In this document: positions 1 through 8,216 of the stretch, in pieces
Layout of the letters: each line of letters begins with the position of its first letter
Position numbering within the stretch: position 1 is the stretch's first letter
Origin: Pseudomonadota bacterium
Lineage (GTDB): Bacteria > Pseudomonadota > Alphaproteobacteria > Caulobacterales > Caulobacteraceae
Length of the DNA stretch: 64,000 bases
Direction of reading: 5' to 3'
Assembly: GCA_021808285.1 (NCBI GenBank)
Contig: JAKBBV010000002.1
Location: 78,880 to 142,879, forward strand
Position numbers and translations under genes: made by a program
Notes under the pieces: model-generated
Database searches by the model: none
Seen by the model: only the letters and a program-made list of their open reading frames with translations
Told to the model about the DNA's origin: nothing

Positions 1-1
1 G

Positions 2-331
2 GCCGCCGCGGTTCTGGCGCACGACTTTGCCGACGGCGTGAACACAGTGACGCTGAGCCTTTCCGCCTCGTCCGATCGCCGGATGGCGTGGACCTGGCTC
101 GCGGCGGACGCGCTGGCCCCTCTGGCCGGCATCGTTCTCAGCCGTCTCGTCCACCCCAGCGCCGCCGCCCTCGGCGCACTCCTGTCGATTTTCTCCGGTG
201 TCTTCCTGTATTTAGGCGCGGTCGAGTTGATCCCGGAAAGCCACAGCCGTCATCCGCGCGCGAGTGTGACCATGGCCACCCTGGTCGGTCTGGCCGTGAT
301 CGGTTTGGCGGTCCGCTTCGCAGAGAGATGA
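2..331 (+). CDS. ZIP-family metal transporter, C-terminal part (5' end off window)
   Basis: The frame is open from the left edge, so only the last ~109 residues are seen. They begin with an AHDFADGVNT segment, which fits the conserved histidine/aspartate membrane helix of ZIP (zinc/iron permease) transporters. Two further hydrophobic helices follow, and the second contains the typical YLGAVELIPE helix. Family knowledge: ZIP proteins move Zn2+ or related divalent metals across the inner membrane into the cytoplasm. An internal GTG at 38 could be mistaken for a start, but the transporter signature runs upstream of it. The specific metal cannot be told from this fragment. Confidence 0.75.
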   Translation, partial: AAAVLAHDFADGVNTVTLSLSASSDRRMAWTWLAADALAPLAGIVLSRLVHPSAAALGALLSIFSGVFLYLGAVELIPESHSRHPRASVTMATLVGLAVIGLAVRFAER

Positions 332-380
332 CTTGCCGATCACGAGCTCGGCAACTCCCGACATCAGTGGCCCTGCCGCC

Positions 381-1283
381 TCACCTATCGCGGCGAGCAT
401 CGATCAGTCGGTCGAGCAGCCAGCGTCCGGCGGGACCGGGGGGATGGTCGCGCCGGTAGATGGCGCTGATCGGGATTGACGACGGCAGAAGCGCGGGCTC
501 AGCAATGTCCAGGCGGACCAGTAGGCGCGCCTCAATGAGCGGCCCCACCAGATGGCTGGGCATGTTGGCCCAGCCGAACCCGGCCTTGAGAAAGTCCAAG
601 CGCCGATCGAGTTCGACGAAGCGCCAGACCCGCGGGCTGATGACTCCGAAGCTTGGCTCCTCCATCCCAGCTGCAGGATCCGTCAGGATGAGCTGAACGT
701 GTTGGCGCAGCTTGTCACGGCTAAGGCGCGTCATCTCCTGGGCCAGGGGATGAACGGGCGAGGCCACAGGAATCATTTCCACCGATATCAAGGGCTCGAC
801 CACGACATCGGGGCCGGAGCCCGGACGTCGCCCGCAAAGCGCCAGCCTGGCTTCGCCCCGCTGCAGCCGGCGCTCGGAGGCCATGATCGGTTCGGTGAAA
901 AGTGTGACCTGGAGGTCAGGGAAGCGCTGGCGCAGCGCATGCAGCGCTTCGACGAGGGGACCGCTGGGGAAGAGATTGTCCACGGCCAGAGTCAGCTCAG
1001 GCTCCAAACCTGCGGCGACGGCCCCTGCCTGGGCTTGCAGAGCGTTGGCCAGAGCCAGGACCTCGCGCGCCTGGACCAGAAGCACCCGTCCGGCCTCCGT
1101 AAGTCTCGGGGTCCGCGTCGTTCGGTCGAAAAGTCTGAGCCCCAGCGCTGTCTCCAGCCCCTGGATCGACTGACTGATCGCCGACTGCACCCGACCGAGG
1201 CGACGCCCTGCGGCGGAGAAGCTACCAGCTTCCGCCACAGCCGCGAGCACGCGCAACTGGTCCAAGGTCAGGGAGCCAATCAT
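381..1283 (-). CDS. LysR-family transcriptional regulator
   Basis: This is a 300-residue protein, the usual LysR length. The N-terminal winged helix-turn-helix starts at MIGSLTLDQLRVLAAVAEAG and includes AISQSIQGLE as the recognition helix. A periplasmic-binding-like effector domain fills residues ~90-300. It is divergent from the extradiol dioxygenase gene at 1405, with 121 bp between the starts, which is the classic layout of a LysR regulator and its target. The inducer is unknown; an aromatic compound is an inference from the neighbour. Confidence 0.88.
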   Translation of the reverse strand: MIGSLTLDQLRVLAAVAEAGSFSAAGRRLGRVQSAISQSIQGLETALGLRLFDRTTRTPRLTEAGRVLLVQAREVLALANALQAQAGAVAAGLEPELTLAVDNLFPSGPLVEALHALRQRFPDLQVTLFTEPIMASERRLQRGEARLALCGRRPGSGPDVVVEPLISVEMIPVASPVHPLAQEMTRLSRDKLRQHVQLILTDPAAGMEEPSFGVISPRVWRFVELDRRLDFLKAGFGWANMPSHLVGPLIEARLLVRLDIAEPALLPSSIPISAIYRRDHPPGPAGRWLLDRLIDARRDR

Positions 1284-1404
1284 GAGTGGCCCACACAGTA
1301 TCGCGACAGGTGATATTTACCATCAGTTTTTGGCCAGTTCACCTGATGAAACAAAGGCGCCATCCTTCGGTTCCGAGTTGTCCCGATCGAAGAAGCCTCT
1401 CCAC
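1284..1404. promoter_or_regulatory. Divergent LysR/dioxygenase control region with inverted repeat
   Basis: The region between the two divergent starts is A+T-richer than its surroundings. It holds a perfect inverted repeat, CATCAG (1321-1326) and CTGATG (1343-1348), separated by 16 bp. LysR regulators usually bind interrupted dyads in this position. Assignment as the operator is an inference. Confidence 0.4.
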
Positions 1405-2214
1405 ATGCCAAGTCGTCTGCCGACCTTGATGATACCCCACGGCGGGGGGCCTTGCTTCTTCATGGATCCTCCGCCCGGCTCACCGGGTATGTGGGACGCC
1501 ATGGCGGCGCATCTGCGGGGTCTCGACGCGGAGATCGGACGCCGGCCCCGCGCAGTGCTTGTCGTCTCCGCTCATTGGGAGGCCGAGACGGCGAGTGTGA
1601 ATGCTTCGTCCGCGCCGGGCCTTTTATACGACTATTATGGCTTCCCCGCTTCGACCTATCGCCTCGCCTACCCTGCGCCGGGCTCACCCGAGGTGGCGGC
1701 CCGCGTTCAGGATCTGCTGGAGGCGTCAGGCCTGCCCGTGGCCATCGAGCGGGAGCGGGGTCTGGACCACGGGGTCTTCATCCCCTTCATGTTGATCTAT
1801 CCGGACGCGGCGATACCTGTGGTGCAGCTGTCGCTGATCCGGGGGCTCTCGCCCCGGAATCATCTGGAGATGGGTCGCGCGCTAGCTCCGTTGCGGGATG
1901 AGGACGTGCTGATCGTTGGTTCCGGCATGACCTACCACAATCTGCGCGACATGGGTTCGGACCGGGCGTCGCGGGAAGCTGAGGCGTTCGATGACTGGCT
2001 CGGCGAGGTCCTGAAGGCCACAGATGAGGCGTCACGCTGCCAAGCGCTGTCGGATTGGGCGGAGGCGCCAGGCGCCCGCTATGCCCATCCTCGAGAGGAG
2101 CACCTCATGCCTTTGATGATTGCCGCTGGCGCCGCTGGGAAGGATCCGGGACGACGTCTCTATGGCGAGCGCCTGGGCGGTCGCGTGGCGCAGTCCGGGT
2201 TCCGTTTCGGTTGA
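1405..2214 (+). CDS. DODA-type extradiol ring-cleavage dioxygenase (LigB superfamily)
   Basis: The product is a 269-residue class III extradiol dioxygenase of the YgiD/4,5-DOPA dioxygenase type, which opens catechol-like rings using a non-haem metal. Seen in the sequence: the N-terminal PHGGGP metal-ligand motif, VVSAHWE (second histidine) and GLDHGVF near the middle. I chose the ATG at 1405 because homologues begin just before the PHGGGP motif; the frame is open back to 1282, but that stretch is the divergent promoter. It is likely controlled by the adjacent LysR protein. The physiological substrate is unknown. Confidence 0.85.
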   Translation: MPSRLPTLMIPHGGGPCFFMDPPPGSPGMWDAMAAHLRGLDAEIGRRPRAVLVVSAHWEAETASVNASSAPGLLYDYYGFPASTYRLAYPAPGSPEVAARVQDLLEASGLPVAIERERGLDHGVFIPFMLIYPDAAIPVVQLSLIRGLSPRNHLEMGRALAPLRDEDVLIVGSGMTYHNLRDMGSDRASREAEAFDDWLGEVLKATDEASRCQALSDWAEAPGARYAHPREEHLMPLMIAAGAAGKDPGRRLYGERLGGRVAQSGFRFG

Positions 2215-2541
2215 TCGAGCGGCGTGGGAGACGCGCAATGACCGCGGGGACCTCGCCCTGACGAACCTATCTCGTCTTGGTGCTGGCCTTCCTCGGTACG
2301 CCCAGACGTATTTCCGGGCTGAGATGATGGTGGCCGAGTTCGGCCGCGCGGGGCGGGGTCAGGGCCCCTGCTATGTGCCGCCGCGATGGCGATGCCCGGC
2401 GTGGTCTCGCGTTCGCCATCACGACAGCACCCTCGGCGCCTTCATCGCTCCGATTCCTGCAATTCCACGGGGATCGCACTCATGCCATCGTTCAGCCTGC
2501 CCCGAGAGGCTGTCTCGCATGGGCGAGCCGGCCCTCTTGCC
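2215..2541. other. Intergenic region without recognised gene
   Basis: This 327-bp gap lies between the convergent dioxygenase and TetR genes. Several open frames cross it, but none has a plausible start, protein-like composition or recognisable motif. No strong terminator hairpin was found. Confidence 0.5.
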
Positions 2542-3234
2542 TCAGGTCCGAAAGCCCGCCTCCGCGAAATTGAGCATGCGTGTGAGTAGTTCCTCGGCGT
2601 CGCTATCGCGGGTCAGGCCCTCGGAGAGCACATGCAGGCGCTCGAATTCGGCCGCGCGGTTATTATGCACCATGCCCAGGGTGAAATGCAGCCGCCAGTA
2701 AATCTCCTCCCGCGGCAAGTCCGGGCAGGCCGCCGCAAGAGCCTCGATGAAGGGCCTCAGGTGGGAGACGTCCTTACCCACCGCCTCGCGCACGGCCTCC
2801 CCGCCCTCGCCGCGAGCGCGAATGATGAACTGCATGGCGATGCGTCGCGGATGACCGGGACGCGACCAGTGGAGTGGTGGCGAAATGAGCGCGGCCAAAA
2901 TCTCCCGAACGGGCGCGCGACCTCCGTGGCGGTCCAGAGCCTCGTGCAGCATCCGTGCGCGGTCACGGCTAAGCTCAGCCGCCCGACGACGGAAGATCTC
3001 GAAGACCAAGGAATCTTTGGAGCCGAAGTGGTAGTTGACGCTGGCCAGGTTAACCCCGGCCTCTGCGGTGATGTCGCGCACTGAAACACAGCGCAGGCCG
3101 CGTTCGGCGAACAAGCGCTCGGCGGTCGCGAGGACCAGGGCTTTGGTGGCCGCATCGCGATCGGCCGTCTCAAGAGGCTCGATGACCGGTGGCGCCAGGC
3201 CGGCTTCTTGGACAGCGCCGGTTTCGTCACGCAT
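2542..3234 (-). CDS. TetR/AcrR-family transcriptional regulator
   Basis: The protein has 230 residues. A TetR N-terminal DNA-binding domain covers about residues 28-75, with the hallmark run ITAEAGVNLASVNYHFGSKD. An all-helical ligand-binding C-terminal domain follows and resembles the CecR/YbiH group. Such proteins usually repress efflux or detoxification genes. No obvious target lies divergently next to it, so its regulon and ligand cannot be inferred here. The N-terminal ~25 residues look non-conserved, and a later start is possible. Confidence 0.85.
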   Translation of the reverse strand: MRDETGAVQEAGLAPPVIEPLETADRDAATKALVLATAERLFAERGLRCVSVRDITAEAGVNLASVNYHFGSKDSLVFEIFRRRAAELSRDRARMLHEALDRHGGRAPVREILAALISPPLHWSRPGHPRRIAMQFIIRARGEGGEAVREAVGKDVSHLRPFIEALAAACPDLPREEIYWRLHFTLGMVHNNRAAEFERLHVLSEGLTRDSDAEELLTRMLNFAEAGFRT

Positions 3235-3378
3235 CCGCGGAAGAGGTTTCCAGAACGCGGCGCACCCTCGCCGCGCGAGGTTTCAGCGTCGAGTCTGCGC
3301 CAAAGCCGCGCGGGAAGGTCAAACTCACGCGCTCACTTCGGATCCTGGCCCGTGTACTTGCGGTCGGGGTCTGAACCA

Positions 3379-4566
3379 CTAGCGCACCAATTCGCGCATG
3401 GCCTGTTCGAGACCCGCGAGGGTGAGGGGGAACATACGATCGCCGATCACCTGGCGCATGACCCCGATGGAGGGCGTGTGGGTCCAGTGACGCTGGGGAG
3501 TGGGATTGAGCCAGGCGACGCTCTCCCAGGTCTTGCACACCCGGTCCATCCACACGGCTCCCGGCTCCTCATTCCAGTGCTCGACCGAGCCTCCGGGATA
3601 GGTGATCTCATAGGGGCTCATTGTGGCGTCGCCGACAAATATGATCTTGTAGTCGCGGCCATAGCGATTGAGCAGATCCCAGGTATCGAGCTTCTCGGAG
3701 TGCCGCCGGCGATTGTCCTTCCAAACTGATTCATAGAGGCAGTTGTGGAAGTAAAAGAACTCCATGGTCTTGAACTCGGTGCGCGCGGCGCTGAACAGCT
3801 CCTCGCAGACCCGGATGTGGCTATCCATGGAGCCGCCGATGTCGAAGAACAGCAGCACCTTGATCGTGTTGCGCCGCTCGGGCTGCATGATGAGGTCGAG
3901 ATACCCCTTGTTGGCCGTTTCCTTGATCGTCCCCCTGACGTCCAACTCATTTGGCGCGCCCTGACGGGCGAAGCGGCGCAGGCGCCTTAGCGCCACCTTG
4001 ATGTTGCGCGTGCCGAGTTCGACCTGATCGTCGAGGTTCTTGTACTCCCTCTTGTCCCAGACTTTGATCGCCCGGCCGTGGCGGCCCTTGTCCTGACCGA
4101 TACGGATGCCTTCGGGATGGTAGCCGTCCGCGCCGATGGGAAAATTGCGCCCGCGGCCCCGGGCGTTTTCGTCGCCGTCCTGATCCCCCTCGCCGTCTCC
4201 GCGCCCCTCCTTCATCCGCTCTTGGAGCATCTCCATGAGCGCGTCGAAGCCGCCCATTTCCTCGATCAACTTCTTCTCCTCGTCGGAGAGGAAACTATCG
4301 GTCAGTCGCTTGAGCCACTCAGCCGGAATGTCGGTGGCCTGTTCGAGAGAAACGAGATCCAAGCCCTTGAATACGTGGGCGAAAACCACGTCAAATCGGT
4401 CCAGGTGACGCTCATCCTTCACCAAAGCCGCGCGGGCCAGATAGTAAAAGTCCTCGACACGTCGGTCGATGACGTTCTTGTCCATGCCCTCCATGAGCAT
4501 GAGATATTCCTTGAGCGTCACCGGCACCTTGGCCGCCTTGAGCTCGGTGAAGAAGCGCATGAACAT
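3379..4566 (-). CDS. VWA-domain protein, CoxE-like
   Basis: This 395-residue protein has a C-terminal von Willebrand A-like domain (FFDIGGSMDSHIRVC, a MIDAS-type metal site with DxGxS replacing DxSxS). The N-terminal part contains a charged, glycine-rich linker around residue 135. It resembles the CoxE-like VWA proteins, which usually work with a MoxR-type AAA+ ATPase in maturation of metal enzymes. No MoxR partner is adjacent here. The ATG at 4566 (or 4560) is preferred; the 32 residues upstream in the open frame look non-coding. Its precise role is unknown. Confidence 0.75.
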   Translation of the reverse strand: MFMRFFTELKAAKVPVTLKEYLMLMEGMDKNVIDRRVEDFYYLARAALVKDERHLDRFDVVFAHVFKGLDLVSLEQATDIPAEWLKRLTDSFLSDEEKKLIEEMGGFDALMEMLQERMKEGRGDGEGDQDGDENARGRGRNFPIGADGYHPEGIRIGQDKGRHGRAIKVWDKREYKNLDDQVELGTRNIKVALRRLRRFARQGAPNELDVRGTIKETANKGYLDLIMQPERRNTIKVLLFFDIGGSMDSHIRVCEELFSAARTEFKTMEFFYFHNCLYESVWKDNRRRHSEKLDTWDLLNRYGRDYKIIFVGDATMSPYEITYPGGSVEHWNEEPGAVWMDRVCKTWESVAWLNPTPQRHWTHTPSIGVMRQVIGDRMFPLTLAGLEQAMRELVR

Positions 4567-4667
4567 TGGCGGACCTCGCGGACGCTCCGCGTTCGAACGA
4601 ATGTTCGAGAGATTGGCTGGCCGGCCCGGTCCTGTCCAGGGTTTTGACTGACGGCGGACCACGGGGT

Positions 4668-5195
4668 TCAGCCCCGCCCACGGTCGCGACGCAAGATGAA
4701 TTCACGGTCGCGGGCCTCGCCCACGCAAAAATCGTACTCCCCGACTTTGACGAATCCCTGGCGCTCATAGAGCCGTCGCGCGCCGTGATTTTCGGACCAA
4801 ACGCCGATCCAAAGATTGGAAAAGTCCTGCGCCTCCAGCCATCCCAATGCTGTTTGAAGCAAGCGCGAGCCGCGGCCGTCGCCCCGCCAGTCCTTGAGAA
4901 GATAGATGCGCTTGAGTTCCCCGCAGAGGGCCGTGACCTCCGGGTGAGGCAGGTCGCAGGGGCCAACAAGAGCGTAGCCGATCGCCTCGCGCTGCGCCTC
5001 CATGACCCACGCGGCGGCGCGCGGATGGCAGAGGTAGGAGGCGAGCCGGGCTTCCGAATAGCTTTCGGCGAGGAAGGCGGCGAGGTCCACCGCCCGGTAA
5101 AGTGCACCGAAGGTCTCGGTGAAGGTTCGGGCGCCCAATGAGGCCAGCAAGGCCGCGTCCGACGATTCTGCCGGGCGGATCACAGGGTCAGACAT
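4668..5195 (-). CDS. GNAT-family N-acetyltransferase
   Basis: This 175-residue single-domain GNAT enzyme would transfer an acetyl group from acetyl-CoA to an amine. The acetyl-CoA loop is visible as LLKDWRGDGRGSRLLQTALG (R/Q-x-x-G-x-G/A form), followed by the typical GVWSENHGARRLYERQGF segment. The gene is divergent from the HDAC-like gene at 5288, with a 92-bp shared promoter region. An acetyltransferase beside a deacetylase-like amidohydrolase is suggestive, but any functional pairing is inference. The substrate is unknown. Confidence 0.85.
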   Translation of the reverse strand: MSDPVIRPAESSDAALLASLGARTFTETFGALYRAVDLAAFLAESYSEARLASYLCHPRAAAWVMEAQREAIGYALVGPCDLPHPEVTALCGELKRIYLLKDWRGDGRGSRLLQTALGWLEAQDFSNLWIGVWSENHGARRLYERQGFVKVGEYDFCVGEARDREFILRRDRGRG

Positions 5196-5287
5196 TGTGG
5201 GTTCGCATGGATGTCAGAAATCAATCTTAAGCAGGCGGTGCGGGAAGGTGGTCTTAGACGACGATTCTGACGTAAGCACGGGGGATC

Positions 5288-6208
5288 ATGGCGCTCGCTC
5301 TCTATACGCACGCAGACATGCTCGGCCATGCGCCTCACCCGCGCAACCCCGAGCAACCCGCCCGGCTGGTCGCTGTGCAAGAGGCGCTGGCCCAGTCCGG
5401 CCTCGACCTGGCGCCGAAAGACGCGCCCCTCGCAACCCGCGCTGAACTGGGGGCCGTGCACAGCGCCTGCTATCTCGACTCACTGGAGCGTTTGGCCCCA
5501 AAGGGCGATGGGGCTCTGGTGCGGCTCGATCCCGATACCTGGATATCGACGGGGAGCCTGACCGCGGCGAGGCGGGCAGCCGGGGCCGTGATCGCGGCGG
5601 TGCGCGACGTGGCCTCCGGCCGGGCGGAGCGCGCCTTCTGCGCCGTGCGTCCTCCTGGCCACCATTCCGGGCCGGGTTTTTCAATGGGCTTCTGCCTCTA
5701 TTCCAATCTCGCCCTGGCCGCGCGCGCCGCTCAGGCTGCGGGCCTCGCCCGCGTCGCTGTCGTCGATTTCGATGTTCATCATGGAAACGGCACCCAGGTC
5801 GTATTCGAGACCGATCCAGATTTGTTCTTTGCCTCCGTCCACCAGGCGCCGCTGTGGCCCGACACCGGTGACCCCGGCGGAAACGTACAGGGCAATATCG
5901 TCAATGCCGTCGCTCCGCCGGGGGCCGCGCGCGAGGCCTGGCGGGCGGCCTTTCTCAGTCTCATGCCGCCGCTCGACGCCTTTCGGCCTGATCTCATTCT
6001 GGTGTCCGCTGGTTTCGACGCCCACATCCGCGACCCACTGGCCGAGCAGAACCTCGAGGCCGAGGACTATGGCTGGGCGACTCGGGCGATCCTTGAAGTG
6101 GCCCGGGCGCGGTGTGGCGGACGCGTGATCTCCTCGCTAGAGGGCGGTTACGATCTGGAAGGTCTGGCGCGTTCGGCGGTCGCACATGTGGCGGCGCTTG
6201 ATGGGTGA
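5288..6208 (+). CDS. Histone deacetylase / acetylpolyamine amidohydrolase family protein
   Basis: This 306-residue arginase-fold zinc amidohydrolase has the full catalytic set: RPPGHH (the two active-site histidines), VVDFDVHHGNG (zinc-binding Asp and His), SAGFDAH (second zinc Asp) and LEGGYD near the C-terminus. Bacterial members remove acetyl groups from polyamines, lysine side chains or small acetylated amides in the cytoplasm. The next gene overlaps its end, so an operon with the histidine phosphatase and xseB-ispA is likely. A HDAC-like gene next to xseB/ispA/dxs is also what I recall in Caulobacter. Confidence 0.9.
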   Translation: MALALYTHADMLGHAPHPRNPEQPARLVAVQEALAQSGLDLAPKDAPLATRAELGAVHSACYLDSLERLAPKGDGALVRLDPDTWISTGSLTAARRAAGAVIAAVRDVASGRAERAFCAVRPPGHHSGPGFSMGFCLYSNLALAARAAQAAGLARVAVVDFDVHHGNGTQVVFETDPDLFFASVHQAPLWPDTGDPGGNVQGNIVNAVAPPGAAREAWRAAFLSLMPPLDAFRPDLILVSAGFDAHIRDPLAEQNLEAEDYGWATRAILEVARARCGGRVISSLEGGYDLEGLARSAVAHVAALDG

Positions 6209-6863
6209 GACTCTCGCCAAACCCAGGGGTGGTCCGATTTCGGGCGGTGCCATCATTCTCGTGCGTCACGGTGAACCCGCCCTCTCGCGGAAGGTGCGAC
6301 TGACTGCGGGCGACTACGGCGAATGGTGGGCGCTCTACGAAGACGGCGGCCTCAAGCCCGGGCAGGTCCCGCCGACCGATCTGGTTGCCTGCGCGGCCCG
6401 AGCCGGCGGTCTCTTTGTCTCCACGCGTCGCCGTGCGGGGGAGACGGCCTCGGCGATCGCGCCGAGCCGGCCCTTCGAGGAAAGCTCCGACTTCATCGAG
6501 GCGCCGCTGCCCCCCCCTCCCTCACCCGGCTGGCTCAAGCTAAGTCCTCGCTGGTGGGGCGTGATCTCTCGCCTCTTCTGGTGGCGCTTTGGTCTAACCG
6601 GCGGACAAGAGTCCCATGCGGCTGCGAAGGCGAGGGCGCGACGCGTGGCCGAGCGTCTCATCGCTGAGTCGAGAGCCCGTGGCGACGTCCTGGTGGTGGC
6701 GCATGGCTTCTTCAACTACATGATCGGTCGGGAGCTGGAGGCCCGGGGTTGGCGCCTGTCGCTCGACGAAGGATTCGGCTACTGGTCGCGTCGCCGCTTC
6801 GAGCGACCTGCGGCGGTGGGTTACAACCGGGCCCTTGAAGCGCCGCAATCGGCGGGTCAATAA
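6201..6863 (+). CDS. Histidine phosphatase (phosphoglycerate-mutase-like) family protein
   Basis: The protein has about 220 residues. The catalytic histidine motif is ILVRHGEP close to the N-terminus, and the second catalytic histidine sits in VVAHGFFNYMIG. The spacing between them fits the histidine phosphatase superfamily. The ATG at 6201 overlaps the end of the upstream HDAC-like gene; an alternative start at 6186 overlaps more. The substrate cannot be predicted. Confidence 0.82.
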   Translation: MGETLAKPRGGPISGGAIILVRHGEPALSRKVRLTAGDYGEWWALYEDGGLKPGQVPPTDLVACAARAGGLFVSTRRRAGETASAIAPSRPFEESSDFIEAPLPPPPSPGWLKLSPRWWGVISRLFWWRFGLTGGQESHAAAKARARRVAERLIAESRARGDVLVVAHGFFNYMIGRELEARGWRLSLDEGFGYWSRRRFERPAAVGYNRALEAPQSAGQ

Positions 6864-6980
6864 GCGCGCCATGGCGGGCGCCCGCAGGATCTGGGGGCGA
6901 GCCGCCCCTTGTCCGGGCTGCCGCGAGGAGCCGTTTGGCGGCGTCTCTGCGAGGCGGTGACGTCATCTTGGGGGTCTTCT

Positions 6981-7238
6981 ATGACCGAATCGCCCGCCGC
7001 CGACGACGCGGATATCTCGACCCTCTCCTTCGAGCAGGCTTTGGCCGAGCTGGAGAGGATCGTCTCCGAACTTGAGTCTGGGGAGGCCGATCTTGAGCGC
7101 GCTGTGGATGTCTATCGTCGCGGCGCTAAGCTGCGGGCCCATTGCGAGGCCAAACTGAAGGCGGCGCAAATGAAAGTGGACTCGATCCTTCTGGATTCGG
7201 ACGGTGCGGTGAGGGCGGAGAAGGCGGATCTATCATGA
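6981..7238 (+). CDS. xseB: Exodeoxyribonuclease VII small subunit
   Basis: This is an 85-residue helical protein with the XseB signature [20 protein letters not shown] followed by [12 protein letters not shown]. It would form the rod-like small subunits of exonuclease VII, which degrades single-stranded DNA together with XseA (not in this window). I chose the ATG at 6981 because it gives the normal family length and leaves the upstream stretch untranslated. Its TGA overlaps the ispA start as ATGA, so the two genes are probably translationally coupled. The xseB-ispA-dxs order is common in bacteria. Confidence 0.93.
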   Translation: MTESPAADDADISTLSFEQALAELERIVSELESGEADLERAVDVYRRGAKLRAHCEAKLKAAQMKVDSILLDSDGAVRAEKADLS

Positions 7239-8134
7239 CGGGACTGACGCCAGAGTACGTGGCCGAGCGCCTGGCGACGGTGACCGCGGCGGTAAACGAG
7301 ACCCTGGACGCGCTCCTGCCGCGGCCCGAGGGGCCGGAGGCCCGGCTCATCGAGGCGATGCGCTATGCAGCGCTGGGACCGGGCAAGCGTCTGCGCCCAT
7401 TCTTCGCTGTGGAGACAGGCCGCCTGTTCGACCTGCCCGAGTCACAGACCCTGAGGGCTGGCTGTGCCCTGGAGTTCATTCACGCCTACAGTCTCGTCCA
7501 TGACGACTTGCCCTGCATGGACGATGACGATCTGCGCAGGGGTCGGCCAACCGCGCACCGGGCCTATGACGAGGCCACGGCCGTGCTCGCCGGCGACTCG
7601 CTTCAGGCCCTGGCCTTCGAGGTCCTGGCGTCTCCGGAGACTCACGAGCTTGGTCATATCCGCGCCGATTTGGTGCGTTGCCTGGCCGTGGCTTCGGGCG
7701 CCCAAGGTATGTGCGGCGGGCAAATGATCGATCTGCTCGGCGTGAGAGACGATCTGGGCGCGGTGGCGCGAATGCAACGTCTCAAGACCGGGGCGCTAAT
7801 CGCCGCGTCATTCGAGCTCCCCCTGATCATGGCCAGGGCGGGGGAGGCGGAGCGTCAGGCCCTGATGGCTTTCGGACGCGATATCGGACTGGCCTATCAG
7901 ATCGTCGACGATGTGCTTGACGCGGAGGGCGATGCGGCGCTCTTGGGTAAAGCCGCTGGCGGTAAGGACGCGGAGAAGGGCAAGACGAACTTCGTCACGC
8001 TGCTGGGGGTGGGAGCGGCCAAGGAGCGCCTCGCGCACCTTGTGGACCAGACCAAGGCCCATCTGGAGCCCTTCGGCGCTCGCGGCGCGCTTCTGAGGAC
8101 TTCGGTGGATTTCGTGCTGGACCGCAGGTTCTGA
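7235..8134 (+). CDS. ispA: Polyprenyl synthetase, farnesyl diphosphate synthase
   Basis: This 299-residue cytoplasmic enzyme condenses IPP with DMAPP/GPP to make farnesyl diphosphate. The first aspartate-rich motif is visible as [17 protein letters not shown] and the second as [13 protein letters not shown], followed by a lysine-rich [15 protein letters not shown] run typical of IspA. The start at 7235 overlaps the xseB stop by 4 nt. With dxs downstream it supplies prenyl precursors, including those used by the carotenoid and bacteriochlorophyll genes further right. crtE at 41962 is a second, distinct prenyl synthase. Confidence 0.93.
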   Translation: MTGLTPEYVAERLATVTAAVNETLDALLPRPEGPEARLIEAMRYAALGPGKRLRPFFAVETGRLFDLPESQTLRAGCALEFIHAYSLVHDDLPCMDDDDLRRGRPTAHRAYDEATAVLAGDSLQALAFEVLASPETHELGHIRADLVRCLAVASGAQGMCGGQMIDLLGVRDDLGAVARMQRLKTGALIAASFELPLIMARAGEAERQALMAFGRDIGLAYQIVDDVLDAEGDAALLGKAAGGKDAEKGKTNFVTLLGVGAAKERLAHLVDQTKAHLEPFGARGALLRTSVDFVLDRRF

Positions 8135-8216
8135 CGGGCGGACAAGGGGCAGCCTTAACAATTTCGACCGTGACGCGACAGGCGTGACGGCGTTAGGTTC
8201 CGGACAGGCATCGCAT

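Noticed and set aside
1282..1404. Upstream ATG for the extradiol dioxygenase
   Set aside because: It overlaps the LysR start and covers the divergent promoter; homologues begin near the PHGGGP motif.
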